From: an uncultured Oscillospiraceae bacterium | Lineage (GTDB): Bacteria > Bacillota > Clostridia > Oscillospirales > Acutalibacteraceae | Reading direction: 5' to 3' | Length of the DNA stretch: 8,213 bases | NCBI GenBank assembly: GCA_902492045.1 | Contig: CABUKB010000024.1 | Span: 1-8,213 of the forward strand | Part shown: positions 1 to 5,996 of the stretch, piece by piece | Layout of the letters: each line of letters starts with the position of its first letter | Position numbering within the stretch: the stretch's first letter is position 1 | Program-made: the position numbers and the translations under genes | The notes under the pieces: generated by a model | The model's input: the letters and a program-made list of their open reading frames with translations, nothing else | Databases searched by the model: none | What the model was told of the DNA's origin: nothing

Positions 1-347
1 TTAAGATCGCCGGTTCCATGGCGTTCAAGGAGGCGATGCGCAAGGCCGATCCGGTTCTGCTCGAGCCGATCATGAAGGTGGTCGTCACCGTCCCCGAAGA
101 GTATATGGGCGATGTCATCGGCGATATCAACTCCCGCCGCGGCTTGATGCAGGGCATGGAAGCGGTTGCCGGCGCCCAGCAGATCCACGCGCTTGTCCCG
201 CTGTCCGAAATGTTCGGCTATGCCACCGACCTGCGTTCCCGCACCCAAGGGCGCGGCCAGTACGTCATGGAACCCGCGCATTACGCCGAGGTTCCCAAGA
301 GCGTCGCCGAATCCATCATGTCCAGCCGGGCCAAGAAGCCGGACTGA
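1..347 (+). CDS. fusA: Elongation factor G, C-terminal part (partial)
   Basis: This is the 3' end of the EF-G gene, cut by the left edge; the reading frame enters at base 3 and ends with TGA at 345-347. About 114 residues remain. They cover the end of domain IV (KIAGSMAFKEA) and all of domain V, with the family-typical EPIMKVVVTVPEEYMGDVIGDI and NSRRG stretches followed by MFGYATDLRSRTQGRGQYVME. EF-G is the cytosolic GTPase that moves tRNA and mRNA through the ribosome after each peptide bond; domains IV and V contact the decoding and GTPase centres. The GTP-binding domain lies outside the window. The next gene is tuf, as in the usual str operon order. No strong terminator separates them, but tuf has its own promoter. 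The identification is secure; only the missing N-terminus is unseen. Confidence 0.96.
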   Translation, partial: KIAGSMAFKEAMRKADPVLLEPIMKVVVTVPEEYMGDVIGDINSRRGLMQGMEAVAGAQQIHALVPLSEMFGYATDLRSRTQGRGQYVMEPAHYAEVPKSVAESIMSSRAKKPD

Positions 348-412
348 TTCCGGGCGGATAACATCCCGGCAGGGCCAGCCCCTTTCCCAAGTGAAAGAAT
401 TGGAAAAAAGGC

Positions 413-441
413 TTGAAATTCCTGGATGAAGTTGCTACAAT
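413..441 (+). promoter_or_regulatory. Sigma-A-type promoter for tuf
   Basis: TTGAAA (413-418) and TACAAT (436-441) are separated by exactly 17 bp, and TG at 433-434 gives an extended -10. This lies in the fusA-tuf gap, about 50 bp ahead of the tuf start, so tuf can be transcribed independently of the upstream operon. It is a prediction from consensus match only. Confidence 0.75.
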
Positions 442-494
442 GAGTCCGTGCAGGCTCAAAAATATTTGAGGTTGATAAAAGGAGGAACGCCATT

Positions 495-1697
495 ATGGCA
501 AAGGCAAAATTCGAAAGAACGAAGCCCCATGTAAACATCGGCACCATCGGCCACGTCGACCATGGCAAAACCACTTTGACCGCGGCCATCACCAAGGTCC
601 TGAACTTGAAGGGCGACGCCGATTTCGTGGATTATGCGAACATTGATAAGGCTCCTGAGGAGCGCGCCCGCGGAATCACGATCAACACCGCCCACGTGGA
701 ATATCAGACCGAGAAGCGCCACTATGCCCATGTGGACTGCCCCGGACACGCCGACTATGTTAAAAACATGATCACCGGTGCTGCGCAGATGGACGGCGCC
801 ATCCTGGTCGTGTCGGCCGCCGACGGCCCCATGCCCCAGACCCGGGAGCACATCCTGCTTTCCCGTCAGGTGGGCGTGCCCTATATCGTCGTGTTCATGA
901 ACAAGTGCGACCAGGTCGACGATCCCGAACTGCTCGAGCTCGTCGAAATGGAAATCCGCGAACTGCTCAACGAATATGAGTTCCCGGGCGACGACACCCC
1001 CATCATCAAGGGCTCGGCTTTGGCGGCGCTGGAGTGCAACTCCACCGATCCGAACGCCCCTGAATATGCGCCGATCCTTGAACTGATGAATGCCGTCGAC
1101 GAGTATATCCCCAGCCCTGAGCGCACCACCGACAAGCCCTTCCTCATGCCGGTGGAAGATGTCTTCACCATCACCGGGCGCGGCACCGTCGCCACCGGCC
1201 GTGTGGAGCGCGGTAAGCTCAATATGTCTGACGAAGTGGAGATCATCGGCCTGACCGATGAACGCAAGAAGACGGTGGTCACCGGCATCGAGATGTTCCG
1301 CAAGCTGCTTGACTACGCGGAGGCCGGCGACAACATCGGCGCCCTGCTGCGCGGTATTCAGCGCAATGAGATTGAACGCGGCCAGGTTCTCTGCAAACCC
1401 GGCTCCATCAATCCTCACACCAAGTTCCATGGCCAGGTGTATGTCCTGTCCAAAGACGAAGGTGGCCGTCATACCCCCTTCTTCAACAATTACCGCCCGC
1501 AGTTCTATTTCCGTACCACCGACGTGACCGGCGTCATCACGCTGCCCGAAGGCACCGAGATGTGCATGCCCGGCGATAACGTGGAGATGGACGTGGAACT
1601 CATCACCCCCATCGCGATTGAAGAGGGCCTGCGCTTTGCTATCCGTGAAGGCGGCCGTACCGTTGGTTCCGGCGTTGTCACCAAGATCAACGGCTAA
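495..1697 (+). CDS. tuf: Elongation factor Tu
   Basis: A complete 400-residue EF-Tu, the usual length. It carries aminoacyl-tRNA to the ribosomal A site as a GTP complex. The GTPase motifs are intact: GHVDHGKT (19-26, P-loop), RGITI with the switch I Thr62, DCPGH (81-85) with catalytic His85, NKCD (136-139) and GSAL (173-176). Domains II and III follow: TGRGTVATGRVERG in domain II, and GGRHTPFFNNYRPQFYFRTT with the terminal GGRTVGSGVV in domain III. The start is fixed by a strong GGAGG at 481-485, nine bases before the ATG, and by the standard MAKAKFERTKPHVNIGTIGH opening. It follows fusA by about 150 bp, has its own promoter and ends in a strong terminator. No unusual substitutions stand out. 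Whether the genome has a second tuf copy cannot be seen here. Confidence 0.99.
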   Translation: MAKAKFERTKPHVNIGTIGHVDHGKTTLTAAITKVLNLKGDADFVDYANIDKAPEERARGITINTAHVEYQTEKRHYAHVDCPGHADYVKNMITGAAQMDGAILVVSAADGPMPQTREHILLSRQVGVPYIVVFMNKCDQVDDPELLELVEMEIRELLNEYEFPGDDTPIIKGSALAALECNSTDPNAPEYAPILELMNAVDEYIPSPERTTDKPFLMPVEDVFTITGRGTVATGRVERGKLNMSDEVEIIGLTDERKKTVVTGIEMFRKLLDYAEAGDNIGALLRGIQRNEIERGQVLCKPGSINPHTKFHGQVYVLSKDEGGRHTPFFNNYRPQFYFRTTDVTGVITLPEGTEMCMPGDNVEMDVELITPIAIEEGLRFAIREGGRTVGSGVVTKING

Positions 1698-1718
1698 ACC
1701 CTGCGTTCGATTCGGAAT

Positions 1719-1752
1719 CCCCCTGCCGCGCCGCGGCAGGGGGTTCTTTTTT
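1719..1752 (+). terminator. Rho-independent terminator after tuf
   Basis: CCCCCTGCCG (1719-1728) pairs perfectly with CGGCAGGGGG (1734-1743) across a 5-nt loop, followed by TTCTTTTTT (1744-1752). It starts 22 bp after the tuf stop and closes the fusA-tuf transcription unit. Confidence 0.95.
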
Positions 1753-1894
1753 GTACGCTTCCTGCCGGGTGGCGGGATTTTTCAGGGAATCCGGTAGAGG
1801 AACGGTGTTCCCCGCATCCCCAAAATGCGTGGAATTTGTCCCATCCGATCACCCGTGAAATGGTCAACGCCGGTGTCCAAGACGTATACAAGAG
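1753..1894. other. Non-coding spacer between tuf terminator and repeat array
   Basis: No gene with a credible ribosome binding site is visible. The only local structure seen is a small hairpin around 1798-1812 (GGAAC, GGT, GTTCC). A minus-strand reading of this stretch contains the peptide LVYVLDTGVD; it is discussed separately and not called as a gene. Confidence 0.5.
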
Positions 1895-2368
1895 ACGCCG
1901 TGCCAATCGGGATGAACCCGAAGGACGGGGCCTCGCCCAAGATGGTGTGGTCGAAAGAATGGGCGAGGGATAACGCCAGGCCAATCGGGATGAACCCGAA
2001 GGGCGGGGCCTCGCCCAATATGGTGTGGTCGAAAGAATGGGCGAGGGATAACGCCGTGCCAATCGGGATGAATCCGAAGGACGGGGCCTCGCCCAAGATG
2101 GTGTGGTCGAAAGAATAGGCGAGGGATAACGCCAGGCCAATCGGGATGAACCCGAAGGACGGGGCCTCGCCCAAGATTGGTGTGGTCGAAAGAATGGGCG
2201 AGGGATAACGCCGTGCCAATCGGGATGAACCCGATTGGCGGGGCCTCGCCCAAGATGGTGTGGTCGAAAGAATGGGCGAGGGATAACGCCGTGCCAATCG
2301 GGATGAACCCGATTGGCGGGGGACCGGCCCAAGATGGTGTGGTCGAAAGAATGGGCAGGGGGCCGGTC
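1895..2368. repeat. Six-copy 78-bp tandem repeat array with two hairpins per unit
   Basis: The anchor CCAATCGGGATGAA recurs at 1903, 1981, 2059, 2137, 2216 and 2294, a period of 78 bp (79 once, because of an extra T at 2177/2178). Each unit has two inverted repeats. Hairpin A is CCAATCGGG-ATGAA-CCCGATTGG: perfect 9 bp in copies 5 and 6 (2216-2238, 2294-2316), but only the inner TCGGG/CCCGA pairs cleanly in copies 1-4. Hairpin B is CCTCGCCCA and TGGGCGAGG flanking a 20-nt loop, for example 1931-1939 with 1960-1968. In copy 6 both arms of B are replaced by GACCGGCCC (2322-2330) and GGGCCGGTC (2360-2368), which still pair. The array lies between the tuf terminator and the FMN riboswitch promoter. 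Because 78 is a multiple of three, several frames on both strands stay open, but none has a good start and the array contains a TAG (2116-2118) and a frameshift, so it is treated as non-coding. Function unknown; a REP/BIME-like extragenic palindromic repeat or a structured RNA are both possible. Confidence 0.9.
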
Positions 2369-2425
2369 TAGTCATCCTGTTGAAAAAAATGGTCTGATCC
2401 CGCCTATGCTTGGTTATCCTGTATC

Positions 2426-2454
2426 TTGAAAGACGGAATGGATGCGTGTAAACT
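2426..2454 (+). promoter_or_regulatory. Promoter for the FMN riboswitch-ribU unit
   Basis: TTGAAA (2426-2431) and TAAACT (2449-2454) are separated by 17 bp. The predicted start near 2461 leaves about 35 nt before the riboswitch. That leader begins with a perfect 7-bp inverted repeat, TGGATAC (2461-2467) and GTATCCA (2473-2479). Confidence 0.65.
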
Positions 2455-2495
2455 GATAAATGGATACACAACGTATCCACAAATCAAATACGCTG

Positions 2496-2705
<210 letters not shown>

Positions 2706-2750
2706 AGATGCATAAACGGCGGATGATGTTCGCTGTTGTCTCCTTTCGCA

Positions 2751-2782
2751 CCCCGCAGAATGTCTGCGGGGCGTTTTATTTT
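2751..2782 (+). terminator. Riboswitch-controlled terminator ahead of ribU
   Basis: CCCCGCAGA (2751-2759) pairs perfectly with TCTGCGGGG (2763-2771) around the three-base loop ATG, followed by a T-rich run to 2782. It lies 40 nt after the FMN aptamer and 30 nt before ribU, the usual place for the expression platform. Confidence 0.92.
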
Positions 2783-2814
2783 CCCAGATAAGACGGCTGA
2801 AAAGAAAGAGGCGT

Positions 2815-3429
2815 ATGATGATGCAGTCTGTTCGACCGACCGCTCGCGAGCCACTGGTGATCCTGGTGGCAACCGCCATGCTCTCCGCTTTGGCGCTGGC
2901 GATCTATCTTCTTTTTGAATTTCCTCTTCTGCCGACGGCGACGTACCTGAAAATGGATTTCAGTGATATTCCGGCGATTTTCGGCGCGGTGGTTTTCGGC
3001 CCGGTCTGCGGGGTGATGGTGGAACTGATGAAAAACCTGCTGGAAATGATGATCCGCGGGTTAGGCAGTCAGATGGGATTCGGGAACCTCCAGAATTTTT
3101 TGGTGGGCTGTGCCTACCTGCTTCCGTTTGCCGCCTGTTTCAACGGTTTTAAAAAGAAAAACCTTTCCACAACCTGGCGGTTGATCCTGGCGTCTCTGGC
3201 GGGAATCGTGTCCATGTTGGTGATCGGATTTTTCAGCAATTGGGCGGTGGCGCCGTTGTTTTTTCAGTTTTTCCTCAACGATCCGTTGGGTCCCGGGGAA
3301 GCCCTGGCGGCCGCTTGGATCAGTGTGCCGTTTAACCTGATAAAGTCGCTGATCCTCAGTGTGCTGATGGTTCCACTGCTCACGCTGACGCTCAAACCGA
3401 TCCGCCGTATCCTGGGCGGGTTCCGATAA
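2815..3429 (+). CDS. ribU: Riboflavin ECF transporter substrate-binding (S) component RibU
   Basis: An integral membrane protein of about 204 residues, normal for RibU. This S component binds riboflavin and works with the shared energy-coupling module EcfT-EcfA-EcfA', which is not in this window, so the module is presumably encoded elsewhere (group II ECF arrangement). The diagnostic stretch is LKMDFSDIPAIFGAVVFGP (residues 45-63) followed by GVMVELMKNLLEM, the RibU riboflavin-site signature. Hydrophobic segments lie near 13-36, 52-72, about 100-110, 122-150 and the C-terminal third, about six helices in all. Three ATGs are consecutive (2815, 2818, 2821). The AGAGG at 2807-2811 sits only 3 nt from the first, so initiation at the second or third is at least as likely. 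Control by the upstream FMN riboswitch supports the assignment. No terminator is evident directly after it; the metK promoter begins 28 bp downstream. Confidence 0.95.
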   Translation: MMMQSVRPTAREPLVILVATAMLSALALAIYLLFEFPLLPTATYLKMDFSDIPAIFGAVVFGPVCGVMVELMKNLLEMMIRGLGSQMGFGNLQNFLVGCAYLLPFAACFNGFKKKNLSTTWRLILASLAGIVSMLVIGFFSNWAVAPLFFQFFLNDPLGPGEALAAAWISVPFNLIKSLILSVLMVPLLTLTLKPIRRILGGFR

Positions 3430-3457
3430 ACCGGATCGAAGCGGGCGGCGTTTGTTC

Positions 3458-3487
3458 TTGACAAATTCGCCCGATATGGGGTATAGT
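3458..3487 (+). promoter_or_regulatory. Promoter for the SAM riboswitch-metK unit
   Basis: A perfect TTGACA (3458-3463) and TATAGT (3482-3487) with an 18-bp spacer. The predicted start near 3494 gives a leader of about 300 nt holding a Y-shaped element, the S-box aptamer and a terminator. Confidence 0.75.
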
Positions 3488-3514
3488 ATAGCATATAAAC
3501 TCGAAAACGGGAAT

Positions 3515-3572
3515 TCGGGGTGCCGGGCGGAGAAGCCTGTCGTTCGGCCGGGCCGGACATGCGGCACCCCGA
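3515..3572 (+). other. Y-shaped structured leader element ahead of the SAM riboswitch
   Basis: TCGGGGTGCCG (3515-3525) pairs perfectly with CGGCACCCCGA (3562-3572), an 11-bp closing stem. Two further arms fit inside it: GGC/GCC around GGAGAA (3526-3537), and GTTCGG/CCGGAC around CCGGG (3542-3558, with the T-G step paired as wobble). The whole could form a three-way junction. No U-run follows, so it is not a conventional terminator, and it is not part of the S-box consensus. Its role is unknown; it may stabilise or insulate the leader, or be a palindromic repeat inserted in the 5' UTR. Confidence 0.6.
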
Positions 3573-3599
3573 GTGATGTATTCAAAAAACAGAATCATG

Positions 3600-3700
3600 C
3601 CTTATCAAGAGCGGCGGAGGGAACAGGCCCGATGAAGCCCGGCAACCGGTACGGAGCGTACAAGGTGCCAAATCCTGCGGCGGTAAGCCGGCAGATGAGG
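3600..3700 (+). promoter_or_regulatory. SAM-I (S-box) riboswitch
   Basis: The conserved S-box landmarks are in order: CTTATCAAGAG (3601-3611), GGCGGAGGGA, GGCCCGATGAAGCCCGGCAACC, GGTGCCAAATCCTGC and GCAGATGAGG (3691-3700). The P1 helix pairs CCTTATC (3600-3606) with GATGAGG (3694-3700), with one T-G wobble. A terminator follows at 3710-3744, just ahead of metK. S-boxes switch transcription off when S-adenosylmethionine is abundant, which here gives product feedback on its own synthase. Aptamer identity is secure; the switching mode is inferred from the terminator position. Confidence 0.97.
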
Positions 3701-3709
3701 GGACGTAGC

Positions 3710-3744
3710 GCGCCCTGTGCTGACACCGGGGCGCTTTTTCTTTT
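3710..3744 (+). terminator. SAM riboswitch-controlled terminator
   Basis: GCGCCC (3710-3715) pairs with GGGCGC (3729-3734), with an inner GTG/CAC pairing (3717-3719 with 3724-3726) and loop CTGA, followed by TTTTTCTTTT (3735-3744). It begins 9 nt after the aptamer P1 helix and ends 53 nt before the metK start. Confidence 0.88.
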
Positions 3745-3797
3745 GGAAAATGCCTGCATCCGTAGGCGGACGGGGAAGAGGAAAGGAGAGAAATGCT

Positions 3798-4985
3798 ATG
3801 GCGAAACGGTTTTTTACCTCTGAATCGGTGACTGAGGGGCACCCGGACAAGGTGTGCGACCAGATCTCCGACGCGGTTCTCGACGCCATACTGGCGCAGG
3901 ATCCGCAGGCTCATGTAGCCTGTGAAACCATGGCCACAACGGGGCTGGTGCTGGTCACGGGAGAAATCACCACAGGCTGCTATGTGGATATTCCCAAAAT
4001 TGCGCGGGGGGTGATCCGGGACATCGGATACAACGACGCCGCTCAGGGGTTTGACGGGGATACCTGCGCCGTGCTGACCGCCATCGACGAGCAGTCGCCC
4101 GATATTGCCATGGGGGTGAACCGGGCCATGGAAGTCCGGGGGACGGCGGATGATGACCGCTATGATCGCACCGGCGCGGGGGATCAGGGGATGATGTTCG
4201 GCTACGCCTGCGACGAAACCCCGGAACGTATGCCGCTTCCCATCTCCCTGGCACACAGGCTGGCCCGCCGTCTGTCTTCCCTGCGCCGGGAGGGGACGCT
4301 GCCCTATCTGCGTCCCGACGGGAAAACCCAGGTGACGGTGGAATACGACGGCCATACCCCTGTGCGGATTGACGCGCTGGTGGTATCCACCCAGCACGAT
4401 GCGGAAGTATCCCTGGAACAGATCCGCCGCGACCTGATCGAGCGGCTCATCCAGCCGGAGGTTCCCGCCCCGCTGCTCGACGGGGAAACGAAGATTTATG
4501 TCAATCCCACCGGGCGCTTTGTTGTGGGGGGGCCTCAGGGAGACAGTGGTCTGACCGGCCGCAAGATCATTGTGGATACTTATGGCGGGTACGCCCGTCA
4601 CGGCGGGGGGGCTTTTTCAGGAAAAGATCCGACCAAGGTGGACCGCTCCGCCTCTTACATGGCGCGCTATGCGGCCAAAAACGTGGTGGCGGCCGGCCTG
4701 GCCCGCCGTTGTGAGGTCCAGATCGCCTACGCCATCGGCGTGGCCCGTCCCGTGTCGGTGCTGGTGGATACCGAAGGAACCGGGATTGTTCCGGATGACA
4801 AGCTTGCCGAGGCGCTGCGCGCCGTGTTTGATTTCCGGCCAGCCGCGATCATTGACCAGTTGGATCTGCGCCGGCCGATTTACCGGTCCCTGGCCGCCTA
4901 TGGGCACATCGGACGGGAGGACCTCGGCGTCGCCTGGGAAAAGACGGATAAGACGGATGCGCTGCGGCGTTATTTGAACATATAG
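3798..4985 (+). CDS. metK: S-adenosylmethionine synthase (methionine adenosyltransferase)
   Basis: A cytosolic 395-residue enzyme that makes S-adenosylmethionine from methionine and ATP, releasing phosphate and pyrophosphate. Length is normal. Visible motifs: FFTSESVTEGHPDKVCDQIS near the N-terminus, with His15, Asp17 and Lys18 of the active site; GAGDQG (126-131), the family signature; and GGGAFSGKDPTKVDRS (269-284), the P-loop-like second signature. The start at 3798 has AAAGGAG at 3782-3788 and the standard MAKRFFTSESV opening. An in-frame ATG at 3717 would give 27 extra residues, but they would be encoded by the riboswitch terminator, so it is rejected. The gene stands alone behind an S-box riboswitch and terminator, consistent with feedback by its product. 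A strong bidirectional terminator lies about 75 bp downstream. No damage or missing catalytic residue was noticed. Confidence 0.98.
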   Translation: MAKRFFTSESVTEGHPDKVCDQISDAVLDAILAQDPQAHVACETMATTGLVLVTGEITTGCYVDIPKIARGVIRDIGYNDAAQGFDGDTCAVLTAIDEQSPDIAMGVNRAMEVRGTADDDRYDRTGAGDQGMMFGYACDETPERMPLPISLAHRLARRLSSLRREGTLPYLRPDGKTQVTVEYDGHTPVRIDALVVSTQHDAEVSLEQIRRDLIERLIQPEVPAPLLDGETKIYVNPTGRFVVGGPQGDSGLTGRKIIVDTYGGYARHGGGAFSGKDPTKVDRSASYMARYAAKNVVAAGLARRCEVQIAYAIGVARPVSVLVDTEGTGIVPDDKLAEALRAVFDFRPAAIIDQLDLRRPIYRSLAAYGHIGREDLGVAWEKTDKTDALRRYLNI

Positions 4986-5055
4986 AGGGCGAGTACCCCC
5001 TGTTATTTGTGACCGTGGAATACCGGAGGGGGCGGCCTTTCTCCGGCGGAGCGGA

Positions 5056-5094
5056 CAAAAGACCCCCGGCCTGATTGTACAGGCCGGGGGTCTT
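5056..5094. terminator. Bidirectional terminator between convergent metK and mgtC-like gene
   Basis: GACCCCCGGCCT (5061-5072) pairs perfectly with AGGCCGGGGGTC (5081-5092), a 12-bp stem with an 8-nt loop. On the minus strand the stem is followed by CTTTTG; on the plus strand by TTG only. It probably ends mgtC transcripts best while also stopping metK transcripts. Confidence 0.88.
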
Positions 5095-5121
5095 GCCATG
5101 TAACCAATTCCTCCGTGGGGG

Positions 5122-5844
5122 TCAATCGACATACACGTCCACGACGTTTCCATCGCCTTGCAGGGTGGTGACAATGAGCTGAAGGGTCTCTTCCGTTTTC
5201 GGGAAAACCAACACTTTAATGGTGGAGGTGTCTTTTTTCCGCCGGAATTTGGTTTCGCTGTCACACAGGATCTGCATGGAATGCAGAACCGAGCCGGTGC
5301 GCCTGATCAGCTTGGAGATTTTCGGCACCTGTTCAGACAAATCCCTGACCTCCACATACAGGGCTTTGCCTACCTTGCCTTTCACCACAACCTTTTTAAG
5401 CGAGTTGAGCGTCAGGTAGACCACACAGGTGGCGATGATTGCGCCGGTGACAAAGCCCGCGCCAATGGCGATGCCGACGCAGGAAACCGCCCACAGGCTC
5501 GCCGCGGTGGTGAGGCCCTTGACCGAAAATCCCTCGCGCAGGATCGTACCCGCGCCGAGAAAGCCGATACCACTGACGACCTGTGCGCTCATGCGGGTGA
5601 TATCCACGTTCATCTGTCCCTGATATTTTTCGCCAATATACACCGAGGTCAGCATAATCAGCGCCGAGCCGACCGCGACCAGAATATGGGTGCGGAAACC
5701 CGCGGGGCGGTGCGAATGCTCGCGTTCAAAGCCGATGATGCCGCTGAGAAGCACGCACAGCCCGAGCTTCCACGCCGCGTCCAGCGCATAGCGGAACTCG
5801 TCGTTATTCCAAAGCCATAGCGCGGTTTTCTGAATCCATTCCAT
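5122..5844 (-). CDS. MgtC/SapB family membrane protein
   Basis: A 240-residue inner-membrane protein of the MgtC/SapB family. The signature is clear: GIIGFEREHSHRPAGFRTHI (35-54), then VAVGSAL, VVSGIGFLGAGTILREG (89-105) and SVKGLTTAASLWAVSCVGIA (107-126). Hydrophobic helices lie near 26-39, 54-70, 87-102, 112-129 and 131-146. The remaining roughly 90 residues are soluble and look like the C-terminal ACT-like domain of the longer family members. In enterobacteria MgtC is linked to growth at low magnesium and to restraint of the ATP synthase; what homologues do in Bacillota is not settled, so no gene symbol is given. The start is supported by GGGAGG seven bases upstream on the minus strand. 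It has its own strong promoter (5968-5996), a leader of about 115 nt with a GC-rich hairpin, and a terminator shared with metK. It is probably monocistronic. Confidence 0.93.
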   Translation of the reverse strand: MEWIQKTALWLWNNDEFRYALDAAWKLGLCVLLSGIIGFEREHSHRPAGFRTHILVAVGSALIMLTSVYIGEKYQGQMNVDITRMSAQVVSGIGFLGAGTILREGFSVKGLTTAASLWAVSCVGIAIGAGFVTGAIIATCVVYLTLNSLKKVVVKGKVGKALYVEVRDLSEQVPKISKLIRRTGSVLHSMQILCDSETKFRRKKDTSTIKVLVFPKTEETLQLIVTTLQGDGNVVDVYVD

Positions 5845-5881
5845 GCATGTGCCTCCCTTCCCAGCCGGTTTGGAATTTCAA

Positions 5882-5907
5882 TCCGGGCGGCATAAACGCC
5901 GCCCGGA
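5882..5907 (-). promoter_or_regulatory. GC-rich hairpin in the leader of the mgtC-like gene
   Basis: TCCGGGCGGC (5882-5891) pairs perfectly with GCCGCCCGGA (5898-5907), a 10-bp stem with a 6-nt loop, inside the predicted 5' untranslated region. A smaller 5-bp inverted repeat lies at 5921-5934 (CCATT, AATGG). No U-run follows on the minus strand, so it is not a standard attenuator, and I do not recognise a known riboswitch such as the M-box. Regulatory role is inference. Confidence 0.45.
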
Positions 5908-5967
5908 CCAATCAGAATATCCATTACGCAATGGTGCCCGTCCACTGTCTATCTATAATATCCTACA

Positions 5968-5996
5968 ATTATACCACACCGTATCCCTTTTTACAA
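5968..5996 (-). promoter_or_regulatory. Promoter for the mgtC-like gene
   Basis: Read on the minus strand: TTGTAA (5996-5991), 17-bp spacer, then a perfect TATAAT (5973-5968) preceded by TGG, an extended -10. The predicted start is near 5961, about 117 nt before the ATG. Confidence 0.75.

Noticed and set aside
350..369. Terminator between fusA and tuf
   Set aside because: CCGGG/CCCGG is only 5 bp with a 10-nt loop and no U-run, so it is unlikely to stop transcription.
456..1472. Long minus-strand open frame opposite tuf
   Set aside because: It is the antisense shadow of a highly conserved G+C-rich gene, with no family resemblance and no start signal.
1895..2368. CRISPR array
   Set aside because: The units are directly contiguous 78-bp repeats with no unique spacers, too long for CRISPR repeats, and no cas genes are present.
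1825..2371. Plus-strand repeat proteins starting at 1825 and 2177
   Set aside because: The frame is broken by TAG at 2116-2118 and a frameshift at 2177, no ribosome binding site is present, and the sequence is better explained by hairpin repeats.
1782..2480. Minus-strand repeat protein of about 230 residues (and two alternative frames of 129 and 212 residues)
   Set aside because: All three minus frames are open because the repeat is 78 bp; none has a good ribosome binding site. The longest begins inside the FMN leader and changes repeat phase at the T insertion.
3717..3797. N-terminally extended MetK starting at 3717
   Set aside because: The extra 27 codons lie in the SAM riboswitch terminator; the start at 3798 has a strong ribosome binding site and the conserved N-terminus.
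3582..4601. Long minus-strand open frame opposite metK
   Set aside because: Antisense shadow of metK and the SAM riboswitch; no recognisable protein and no ribosome binding site.
5158..5820. Plus-strand open frame opposite the mgtC-like gene
   Set aside because: Antisense shadow; the minus strand has clear MgtC family motifs and a good start.
5845..5967. M-box magnesium riboswitch ahead of the mgtC-like gene
   Set aside because: The leader is too short and lacks the conserved M-box segments; only two simple hairpins are seen.
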